Shown here piece by piece: positions 10,428 to 20,087 of a stretch of DNA of 64,000 nt; position 1 is the first letter of the stretch; every line of letters starts with the position of its first letter. This stretch comes from Apodemus sylvaticus. Lineage: Eukaryota; Chordata; Mammalia; Rodentia; Muridae. The translations under genes were made by a program, and so were the position numbers. The stretch is from positions 93,375,324 through 93,439,323 of the forward strand of contig NC_067474.1 of NCBI RefSeq assembly GCF_947179515.1, read 5' to 3'. The notes under the pieces were generated by a model. That model worked only from the letters and a program-made list of their open reading frames with translations, ran no database searches and was not told where the DNA came from.

Positions 10428-13400
10428 ATGATAGGAAGTAACAATCACTATTCCTTAATATCTCTTAACATCAATGGACTCAATGCCCCAATAAAAAGAC
10501 ATAGACTAACTGACTGGATACCTAAACAGGACCCTACATTTTGCTGCTTACAGGAAACACACCTAAGGGTCAAAGACAAACACTACCTTAGAGTAAAAGG
10601 CTGCAAGACAATTTTACAAGCAAATGGTCTCAGGAAACAAGCTGGAGTAGCCATTTTAATATCAGATAAAATTGACTTTCAACCCAAAGTCATCAAAAGA
10701 GACTCTGACGGACACTTCTTGCTGGTCAAAGGAAAAATACAACAAGAAGAACTCTCAATCCTGAACATCTATGCTCCAAATGCAAGGCCACCGTCTTTCA
10801 TAAAAGAAACTTTATTAAAACTCAAAGCACACATTGCACCTAACACAATAATTGTGGGTGACTTCAACACTGCACTTTCCTCAATGGACCGATCAGGAAA
10901 ACAGAAACTAAACAGGGACACAATGAAACTAATTGAAACTTTGGACCAATTAGATTTAACAGATATATATAGAACATTCTATCCTAAAACAAAAGAATAT
11001 ACCTTTTTCTCAGCACCTCATGGTACCTTCTCCAAAATCGACCATATAATTGGTCACAAGACAGACCTCAACAAATATAAGAAGATAGAACTAATCCCAT
11101 GCCTCCTATCTGATCACTATGGAGTAAAAGTGGTCTTCAATAGCAACAGAAACAACAGATAACCCACATACACATGGAAACTGATCAATACTTTACTCAA
11201 TGATACCTTGGTCAAGAAAGAAATAAAGAAAGAAATTAAAGAATTTTTAGAACACAATGAAAATGAAAACACAACATACTCAAATCTATGGGACACAATA
11301 AAAGCAGTGCTAAGAGGAAAACTCATAGCCCTGAGTGCCTGCTAAAAGAAAATGGAGAGAGCATACATTACCAGCTTAATGACACACCTGAAAGCCCTGG
11401 AACAAAAAGAAGCTATTTCACCCAGGAGGAGTAGAAGGCAGGAAATCATCAAACTCAGGGCCGAAATCAATCAAGTAGAAACAAAGAGAACCATACAAAA
11501 AATCAACAAAACCAGGAGCTGGTTCTTTGAGAAAATCAACAAGATAGATAAACCCTTAGCTATACTGACCAAAGGGCACAGAGAAAGTATCCAAATTAAC
11601 AAACTTAGAAATGAAAAGGGAGATATAACAACCGAAACTGAGGAAATCCAAAAAATCATCAGATCCTACTACAAGAGCCTATACTCAACACAACTGGAGA
11701 ATCTGGAGGAAATGGACAATTTCCTTGACAGATCCAAATACCAAAATTAAATCAGGACCAACTAGACCATCTAAACAGTCCCATAATGCCTAAAGAAATA
11801 GAAGGAATCATAGAAAGTCTTCCAACCAAAAAAAGCACAGGACCAGATGGTTTCAGTGCAGAATTCTATCAGTCCTTCAAAGAAGAGTTAACACCAATAC
11901 TCTTCAAATTATTCCACAAAATAAAAACAGAAGGAACACTACCCAATTCCTTCTACGAAGCCACAATTACGCTGATACCAAAGCCACACAAAGATCCAAC
12001 AAAGAAAGAGAACTTCAGACCAATTTCCCTTATGAACATCGATGCAAAAATACTCAATAAATACTTGCCAACCAAATCCAAGAGCACATCAAAACGATCA
12101 TCCACCATGATCAAGTAGGCTTTATCCCAGGAATGCAGGGTTGGTTCAATATACGGAAATCCATCAATACAATCCACTACATAAACAAACTCAAAGAACA
12201 AAACCACATGGTCATTTCATTGGATGCTGAAAAAGCATTTGACAAAATTCAGCATCCTTTCATGCTTAAAGTCTTGGAGAGAACAGGAATTCAAGGCCCA
12301 TACCTAAACATAGTAAAAGCAATATACAGCAAACCGGTAGCCAGCATCAAACTAAATGGAGAGAAACTTGAAGCAATCCCACTGAAATCAGGGACCAGAA
12401 AAGGCTGCCCCCTTTCTCCTTATCTTTTCAATATTGTACTTGAGGTACTAGCTCAGGCAATTCGACAACATAAGGGGGTCAAAGGGATACAAATTGGAAA
12501 GGAAGAAGTCAAACTATCATTATTTGCAGACGACATGATAGTCTACCTAAGTGACCCAAAAAACTCCACTAGAGAGCTCCTACAGCTGATAAACAACTTC
12601 AGCAAAGTGGCAGGTTATAAAATCAACACAAGCAAATCAGTGGCCTTCCTATACTCAAAGGATAAGCAGGCTGAGAAAGAAATTAGGGAAATGACCCCCT
12701 TCACAATAGCCACAAACAGTATAAAGTATCTTGGGGTGACTCTTACCAAACAAGTGAAAGATCTGTATGACAAGAACTTCAAGACTCTGAAGAAGGAAAT
12801 GGAAGAAGACCTCAAAAAATGGGAAAACCTCCCATGCTCATGGATCGGTAGAATCAATATAGTTAAAATGGCCATTTTCCCAAAAGCAATATACAGATTC
12901 AATGCAATACCCATCAAAATCCCAACTCAATTCTTCACAGAGTTAGAAAGAGCAATTATCAAATTCATTTGGAACAACAAAAAACCCAGGATAGCTAAAA
13001 CTATTCTCAGCAACAAAAGAAAATCTGGGGGAATCAGTATCCCTGACCTCAAGCAATACTACAGAGCAATAGTGTTAAAAACTGCATGGTATTGGTACAG
13101 TGACAGGCAGGAGGATCAATGGAACAGGATTGAAGATCCAGAAATGAACCCACACACCTATGGCCACTTGATCCTCGACAAAGAGGCTGAAAACATCCAA
13201 TGGAAAAAAGATAGCCTTTTCAACAAATGGTGCTGGTTCAACTGGAGGTCAGCATGCAGAAGAATGCGAATTGATCCATCCTTGTCTCCTTGTACTAAGC
13301 TCAAATCCAAATGGCTCAAGGACCTCCACATAAAGCCAGACACTCTGAAGCTAATAGAAAAGAAACTGGGGAAGACCCTTGAGGACATCGTTACAGGGAG

Positions 13401-14231
13401 AAAGTTTCTGAACAGAACACCAATAGTGTATGCTCTAAGAGCAAGAATTGACAAATGGGACCTCATAAAATTACAACGTTTCTGTAAGGGAAAGGAAACC
13501 ATCAAGAGGACAAATCGGCAACCAACACCAATCCTACATCAGATAGAGGGCTAATATCCAATATATATAAAGAACTCAAGAAGTTAGACTCCAGAAAACC
13601 GAACAACCCTATTTAAAAAATGGGGTACAGAGTTAAACAAAGAATTCTCACCTGAAGAACTTCGGATTGCAGAGAAGCATCTTAAAAAATGCTCAACTTC
13701 AGTAGTCATTAGGGAAATGCAAATCAAAACAACCCTGAGATTTCATCTTACACCAGTCAGAATGGCTAAGATTAAAAATTCAGGAGACAGCAGGTGTTGG
13801 AGGGGGTGTGGAGAAAGAGGAACACTCCTCCACTGCTGGTGGGGTTGCAAATTGGTACAACCACTCTGGAAATCAGTCTGGTGGTTCCTCCAAAAACTGG
13901 GCACCTCACTTCCAGAAGATCCTGCTATACCACTCCTGGGCATATACCCAGAGGATTCCCCACCATGTAATAAGGATACATGCTCTACTATGTTAATAGC
14001 AGCCCTATTTAAATTGCCAGATGCTGGAAAGAACCCAGGTATCCCTCAACAGAAGAGTGGATGCAAAAAATGTGGTATATCTACACAATGGAGTACTATT
14101 CAGCCATTAGAAACAATGAATTCATGAAATTCTTTGGCAAATGGATGGAGCTAGAGAACATCATACTAAGTGAGGTAACCCAGACTCAAAAGGTGAATCA
14201 TGGTATGCACTCACTAATAAGTGGTTATTAA
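10428..14231 (+). pseudogene. L1 ORF2, several stops and frameshifts
   Basis: The ATG at 10428 opens MIGSNNHYSLISLNINGLN. The AP-endonuclease domain is intact in sequence to residue 244, with the ETHL, GDFN, SKIDHI and SDHYG motifs visible. It then stops at TAA 11160-11162. A further TAA falls at 11343-11345, with one-base losses near 11736 and 12062. The frame 12133-13554 (473 codons) carries the palm with FADDMIVYLSD and the thumb. About 20 nt are lost near 13517, then the C-terminal zinc-knuckle CWRGCGERGTLLHCWWGC follows (about 13795-13850). The RLAN/GCPLSP region shows RKGCPLSP instead of the usual RQGCPLSP. The expected terminus SLISGY is at about 14211-14231. Not functional. Confidence 0.94.
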
Positions 14232-14485
14232 CCTAGAAAACTGGAATAACCAAAACATAATCCACACATCAAATGAGGTACAAGAAGAAAGGAGGAGTGG
14301 CCCCTGGTTCTGGAAAGACTCACTGAAACAGTATTCGGCAAAACCAGAACGGGGAAGTGGGAAGGGGTGGATGGGAGGACAGGGGAAGAGAAGGGGGCTT
14401 ATGGGACTTTCGGGGAGTGGGGGGCTAGAAAAGGGGAAATCATTTGAAATGTAAATAAATTATATCGAATAAAAAAATTTAAAAA
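14232..14485 (+). other. L1 3' UTR with G-rich tract and A-rich tail (nested L1)
   Basis: Short 3' UTR of about 250 bp. A purine/G-rich stretch at 14335-14430 (GGGAAGTGGGAAGGGG, GGGGAGTGGGGGG) is followed by AATCATTTGAAATGTAAATAAA and an A-rich tail. The G tract is shared by all copies of this lineage in the window. G-rich 3' UTR tracts that can fold as quadruplexes are known for mammalian L1. Confidence 0.85.
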
Positions 14486-14501
14486 AAAAGATCAATCATG
14501 G
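14486..14501. repeat. Target-site duplication, right copy (nested L1)
   Basis: AAAAGATCAATCATGG, identical to 7968-7983. The outer L1 sequence continues at 14502. Confidence 0.92.
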
Positions 14502-14767
14502 TATGCACTCACTGATAAGTGGATATTAGCCTAGAAACTTTGAATACCGAAGACATAATCCTCATATTTAATGATGTCCAAAAAGAATGGAGGAATGACC
14601 ACTGGTTCTGGAAAGACTCAGTATAGGGGAATTCCAGAACAGGGAAGCGGGAAGGGATAGATGGAGGAACAGGGGGAAGGAAGAGGGCTTATGGGACTTG
14701 GGGGTGTGGGGACCCAGAAAAGGGGAAATCATTTGAAATGTAAATAAAAAATATATCAATAAAAAAA
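14502..14767 (+). mobile_element. Outer L1, 3' portion
   Basis: Continues the ORF2 terminus and 3' UTR of the outer L1 interrupted at 7983: TATGCACTCACTGATAAGTGG, then the G-rich tract, then ATATCAATAAAAAAAA. It is followed directly by the right TSD AGAAACACAGACG. Confidence 0.92.
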
Positions 14768-14990
14768 AGAAACACAGACGCACAGGCAGACACATCATAA
14801 TCATCATCATCATCATCACCACTACCACCACCACCACCAACAACAACAGTGAAAGAAAAAGAGGTCGTGAATTTGAAAGAGAATAAAGGTGATACATGAA
14901 AGATTTTGGAGTGAGAAAAGGGAAAAAAGTGATGCAATATTATAATCTCAAAACTAAAATTATTTAAAATAAAATGTGAGTATAACATTA
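14768..14990 (+). mobile_element. Old Lx-type L1 3' UTR, right part
   Basis: Resumes the element interrupted at 2274. It includes GAGGTCGTGAATTTGAAAGAG (14862 on) and a tail AAATAAAATG, typical of an old L1 3' end. It contains the microsatellite at 14793-14849. Confidence 0.6.
14793..14849. repeat. Triplet microsatellite (ATC)n(ACC)n(AAC)n
   Basis: Three successive triplet phases: ATC, then CAC/ACC, then AAC. Confidence 0.85.
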
Positions 14991-15184
14991 TCAACAGTGT
15001 TCCAATCAGTATTGAACACTAGCATAACCAAAAGCAGAACATAGGAACATGAGATGCCTCTCATGGCAAAATTATCATTTGTTCTTATAAAAGACATAAA
15101 AAGTGTCTGTCAAAGAAGATATTTAAAATATGATAAATTGTAAAGCTGAAATCTCTAGGCATCAAATTTAAAAAGTAAACAAAT

Positions 15185-15490
15185 CCTACATTGTGGCTCT
15201 GGATGCTGAGATCCATCTGATGAGCTTATGACGTACCTAGAAAGGTGGCAGGGACATCAACGGGAGGGGACTCCCTTGGTACTGTGGAGACTCTATGGCC
15301 CAAGTAGGGGGTTGCAAGGGTAGTGAGGCAGGAATGAGTGGGTGGGTAGGTGGGGGAGCTTCCTCATAGAAGCAGGAAGAGGGTGATAGTATAGGGTGGT
15401 TGTGGAGAGGCAATTGGGAAGGGGGATAACATTTGAAATGTGAAAAAACAAAATAATCAATAAAAAATACAATTTCTTTTAAAAAAAAAA
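15185..15490 (+). mobile_element. L1 3' UTR fragment
   Basis: 5'-truncated L1 end: GGGGACTCCCTTGGTACTG..., a G-rich tract, ATAACATTTGAAATGTG, and an A-rich tail at about 15456-15490. It is a different 3' UTR subfamily from the large L1s. Confidence 0.65.
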
Positions 15491-15537
15491 GTAAGAAAGA
15501 CAGCATGGGTCAACTAAGAAGCAAAAAGTCTGTTCAA

Positions 15538-15552
15538 AACAAGGTATGTTTT
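15538..15552. repeat. Target-site duplication, left copy (B1-L1 chimera)
   Basis: AACAAGGTATGTTTT; matches AACAATGTATGTTTT at 16034-16048 at 14 of 15 positions. Confidence 0.75.
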
Positions 15553-15897
15553 GTTTTGGATTTGTGTGTGTGTGTGTGTGTGTTTTGTTTTTTTGTTTTT
15601 TCTTTTTTTTTATTCGATATAATTTATTTACATTTCAAATGATTTCCCCTTTTCTAGCCCCCCCACTCCCCGAAAGTCCCGTAAGCCCCCTTCTCTTCCC
15701 CTGTCCTCCCATCCACCCCTTCCCACTTCCCCGTTCTGGTTTTGCTGAATACTGTTTCACTGAGTCTTTCCAGAACCAGGGGCCACTCCTCCTTTCTTCT
15801 TGTACCTCATTTGATGTGTGGATTATGTTTTGGGTATTCCAGTTTTCTAGGTTAATATCCACTTATTAGTGAGTGCATACCATGATTCACCTTTTGA
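15553..15897 (-). mobile_element. L1 3' part of a B1-L1 chimeric insertion
   Basis: Minus-strand L1 3' end, 5'-truncated at about 15897, with its 3' UTR at about 15605-15860. Its A-rich tail, read as T, lies at 15583-15612 and includes a (TG)n stretch at 15563-15582. It joins without a gap to a B1 in the same orientation. The join shares CTCAAAA, which is present both in L1 (ACTCAAAAGGTGAATCATGG) and at the end of B1. See the finding on the chimera. Confidence 0.85.
15563..15582. repeat. (TG)n in the tail of the chimeric insertion
   Basis: About ten TG units next to T-rich sequence; a microsatellite grown in a retroposon tail. Confidence 0.8.
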
Positions 15898-16033
15898 GAG
15901 GCATGGTTTTTCTGTGTAGCCCTGGCTGTCCTGGAACTCACTCTGTAGACCAGGCTGGCCTCAAACTCAGAAATCTGCCTGCCTCTGCCTCCCAAGTGCT
16001 GGGATTAAGGGTGTGTGCCATTACTGCCCAGCC
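15898..16033 (-). mobile_element. B1 SINE, 5' part of a B1-L1 chimeric insertion
   Basis: Complete B1, a 7SL-derived SINE, read on the minus strand from GGCTGGGCAGTAATGGCACA at 16033 to ACCATGCCTCTC near 15898. Its first base abuts the right TSD (16034). Its 3' end runs straight into an L1 3' end of the same orientation with no A tail of its own beyond the shared CTCAAAA. The internal CAGATTTCTGAGTT is the mouse-like form of the B1 consensus. Confidence 0.9.
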
Positions 16034-16048
16034 AACAATGTATGTTTT
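16034..16048. repeat. Target-site duplication, right copy (B1-L1 chimera)
   Basis: AACAATGTATGTTTT followed by AAG, so the nick site reads TTTT/AA, the preferred L1 endonuclease target. Confidence 0.78.
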
Positions 16049-17379
16049 AAGTTACTAAATAAAGGGAATAATACAGAGGTCCAAAATGCCCTTACAAAAA
16101 CAAAAACAAATAAAAATGAAATATTCAGAAGCACAAGGTAAACATTTTTATAATTCATAAAAATATATGAATATCACACCAAAACCTCACAATCATCTTT
16201 AAGAAAGATAAAGGTTAAACCATTGCCTATCCCTGCATTGAACTAACTGAAAGATAGCAAATACCTACAAATTAAAGTAAAATCAGAAATTTGTAAAAAA
16301 TAAATATATATTAAAATACATCAATAATTACAATAATTGAAAGAGAATAAACAAATATAAAGGACTTCTACAGATTGTGATAGTAGATGAAAATATGCAT
16401 AGATATTATCTAATATACATAGTTTCTATAACATATATACATATGTACTCTGATATATAATATATCAGAGTAGTTTGTGTCACAAAGCCATCATTTCATT
16501 GGTACAATTTTGTATGATAACTTAACTAGGATGATAAAACTATATAATAAAGAGGAAGATTTGTAATTAAATCAAGATTCTTCAGATGTGGGAAAGTAGA
16601 CAATAGGTAGGAGAGGGCAAAACAGGACGGCATTTTGAGAAAGCATTAGTACCCATGTCCACCATGCCTTCTCTTCTGCATGCAGTCCCTGGTTCCTTTG
16701 AAGATGTGACCTATAAAGCCACTGAATAGTTTAGAGTCAACTTCTTCCAAACTACTGTGGATAGTCGAATTTTGTCCTCTATATTGTTAATGTCTTGTTT
16801 TCTTTATCCATATCCATCAGAGGAATCTCTATGTGTGTCAGTCAGCTGAATGGTTTTACAAAGTGTATTCATAAAGTAATAGAACTTGAAAGCCAAAACT
16901 CGTTCTTGATCTATGGTGTGTAGAATGGATATGTGTTCACAAATGTGAATACATCATTGCTGCCTTTGTGTAAGGTTATCAAGCTCTTGGACACACAGCT
17001 ACGCGCAATGAGCGATGATATTTGAGAAAATGCTTTTGCTTTTGTCAGAGCAACACATCTCAGAACAGGGTTTTAGAGTTCAGCTAACCTTTCTGTGAAC
17101 AGTGTGCTTTTCTGCAAGTTGTGGTGTCTCCTCTATACACTGGAGTACAATTCACATAGTTCTTGACTCCTCTCCTCTGGATTTCAGAATAGTGAATAGC
17201 AGCCTTAAATGAAAGGATTATGTCTTATATTAAAAAAAAAACAAAAACAAAAAAAAAACATTGTGGCTGCTTTAATCCTTAATCAGGAACACTATTTTCT
17301 CTCCCATTTAAAAGGGTAGTTTACTTTCTTATATTTTTACAGTTCATATGTTCTATGATATCACACTTTTAATTCCTCT
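16049..17379. other. Unique AT-rich sequence
   Basis: No repeat family or coding signal is recognised. It contains a 27-bp palindrome at 16446-16472 and an A-rich run at 17230-17260. Confidence 0.4.
16446..16472. repeat. Perfect palindrome, 13-bp arms with one central base
   Basis: Left arm TACTCTGATATAT, centre A, and right arm its exact reverse complement. It could form a hairpin. No known element was recognised. Confidence 0.85.
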
Positions 17380-17439
17380 ATGTCTCTGTGTGTGTGTGTG
17401 TCTGTGTCTGTCTGTGTCTGTGTGTCTCTGTATGTGTAT
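17380..17439. repeat. (TG)/(TCTG) microsatellite
   Basis: Interrupted TG and TCTG repeats. Confidence 0.8.
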
Positions 17440-17810
17440 TGAGGTCAGGAATTATTCTCAATTGTTCTTATACCTTTTTCACTCAGACAGTATTTGTCAA
17501 TCAAATGCAAAGCTCAATGATACAGTTATTCTCTCTAGTCAGTGTGCTCTCAGGATTTCATGTCTCTGCTTTCCAAGGCTGTAATTACAGATAGATTACA
17601 TGTCTATCTGGCAATTGTGTGAGTTTCTGTGGATACCACTCTGGTCCTCAACCTTGAGCAGCGAGCACTTTAACTGGCTAAGTTATCATTCCAGTGATAA
17701 AGTAAGAGTTTTTATGATTTGTTACACATCTGAGGTCAAGAATAAAGGATATTCACAACTTTTAGTTTCCTCAAGAGTTATAATCACCGAACTGTAAAAT
17801 GTGTACCTGG

Positions 17811-18020
17811 GAAGATGACACAGGAGTTAAGAGCACTGGCTGCTCTTATAGAGGATCCTGCTTAATTTCCAGCACATACCCTGTGGCCCACAAACATCTG
17901 TAACTCCATTTCCAAGGGACTCTATACCCTCCTCTGGTCTCCATGGGTACAGTATCCACATTGTACAAAGACAGAAATGCATACGAAATACCTATACACA
18001 TATAATGAAAGTATATCTTT
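17811..18020 (+). mobile_element. B2/B3 SINE
   Basis: tRNA-derived rodent SINE. Blocks GTTAAGAGCACTGGCTGCTC, CATCTGTAACTCCATTTCCA and TACCCTCCTCTGGTCTCC are recognisable, with an AT-rich tail. Confidence 0.8.
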
Positions 18021-19817
18021 TAGAAAAAATAGAATGTTAAGAGCAGTGTATGTTTTGTATACATTTGTATTATAAAAATAGTGCAGGCTTCAATGTAGTT
18101 AGCCATCCATAATTAGCACTTTTCTTGCAGAAGAAAGCAATCCTCACAAAACATGTTTATGAACTTGAGATAGACTTATGTTCCATTCAGATTTGGTCCC
18201 GTGTAAGCCCTGCGGTGCCTCCCTTTCCATGCACAGTGTTTTCATCTTTCCCATTATTTGTTCACCTTTTCTCCTTAAATACTATGAAAGTAATCTTTAA
18301 TATCTGCATGCCTTCCTCAAGGGCTCGTAATATAATTATAGACACTAAAGTCATCTAACACTATGCACACCTGGCATCCCTCTTCCCAGGTGTCATAATT
18401 AGGTCTTCTATATTCTGTAAGAACAAGTGTATTCAATGAAAATAAAATTTCATTCACAAGCCATATGATTTGTGGCCAGGCAAGAAATAAGCAAAATGAT
18501 TGATGTCTTACTCTGGTAATGAAAAGCATGTTTTCCTGAAATATTTACTCAAGAATTGTATATTGTACTTGCTGATAGATGAATCATTGGTTTATATTTT
18601 CATAGCAGATGAGGTTTCAGTGTAGATTCAATTTTTATGATTATGCTACCTTTCAATCTTTTTATCATAGTTTTCCCATTTCAGCATTTGTAGAACAAAA
18701 AAAATTTTAAAGATTAAGTATGTCTAAGCAATTTTATAGAAAAATATTTAAAATTTAAAACACCGTTACTTAAAATATAACACAAAATTAGATCAATTGA
18801 TTTTGAAGTACAGACTTCAAGCAGAGAGCAGTCAACTTACAGAAAATGGCAAGAATATCATATAGTGCTCTGACCTCCAACAACTCAAAGGCAGTTCTGA
18901 ATGAGAGATATATTTTTTTCTTTTAGCTCATCTTTTCTAGGGGTTAAAATGTCATGACAAAACTTAAGCCACTATCCATTTTGGGGGGAATTATTTTGCC
19001 AAGCAACAACTTACATCTTTTTCTAAATTTACTTCTCTTTTAAGCTTAAGGAAATATATCAGCCATATTCTCCACTGTATTTCTCCATTACCAATAATAA
19101 CAAATGAAAGAAATGGCAACAGAAAAAAAAGCTGTTTTTAAATATACATAACAGAAATATGTAAATATTTTTTTATTTTTTGGCACAATAAAAGAATATA
19201 AATAAATTGAGAGAACTACTTTTACATTAAATTCCATTTAATATAATGTTTACACAATCACAATTAATATGGGAATATATTCACCCACAACAATATTAGG
19301 AACACAATCATACACACTAAGTATAATGAAGAGATGAACAGACATCTATACACTGTATATTCATATACATATATATTAGTAAAATGTGATTATTAATCAC
19401 AAAAATAACTATAAAATCAGGGAAGTAAAATTAACAGTAATCTAATTTAGCTCAATTTGTAATCTCAAGCCTTTTATATTTCTTTAATATAAAGATATTA
19501 TGTAGTAATATTCAATCATGTTTAGGTCTTACCCCTCATTTTAAATTATGATACCTTAAATCCTGAAAAAAAATAAAGATACTGCATCAGATTACATGGA
19601 AAACTATACTCTCAGAAACAGTTAAAATTACAGATGTGACCATATCAATTATGTGACAATTTATAATTATGTGTATATAAGAAGTTTACAATTTTTTCTA
19701 GATATTTTATAAAATGTAGACATCAGAACTCAAGAACAAGCATAAATGACATTAGCATTGTGACATAAGAAGGCCCACCCTATGGTCCTTACACCAAGTC
19801 CATACCAACTGACATTT
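18021..19817. other. Unique AT-rich sequence
   Basis: No gene or recognised repeat. Frames are short. The stretch ends at the TSD of the minus-strand L1. Confidence 0.4.
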
Positions 19818-19834
19818 GGTAGAGTGCTATTCTT
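19818..19834. repeat. Target-site duplication, left copy (minus-strand L1)
   Basis: GGTAGAGTGCTATTCTT, repeated exactly at 25480-25496. Confidence 0.9.
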
Positions 19835-20087
19835 TGGTTTTTTCTTTCTATATTCTTTGTTTACATTCCAAATGATTTCCCCTTTCCCAGATCCCCCCTT
19901 CCCATATGTCCCATAAACCTTCTTCTCTCCATCCATTCTTCAATCACCTCCCTCCTTTTTCTCTGTCTTTATATTCCCCTCCAATGCTAGATCAATCCTT
20001 TCAAGGATCAGGACCCTCTCCATACTTCTTTATGGGAGTCCTTTGCTATGCAATTTGTGCCTTGGGTATTCAGGGCTTCTGGGCTAA

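Larger units (their letters stand above)
7984..14485 (+). mobile_element. Nested full-length L1 (6.5 kb)
   Basis: A complete L1 with 5' UTR (7984-9161), ORF1 (9162-10368), ORF2 (10428-14231), 3' UTR and A-rich tail. It is inserted into the 3' end of the outer L1 and flanked by a 16-bp TSD. It is younger than the outer copy by position and by its CpG-retaining 5' UTR. Both frames are nevertheless disrupted, so it is not expected to move by itself. Confidence 0.95.
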
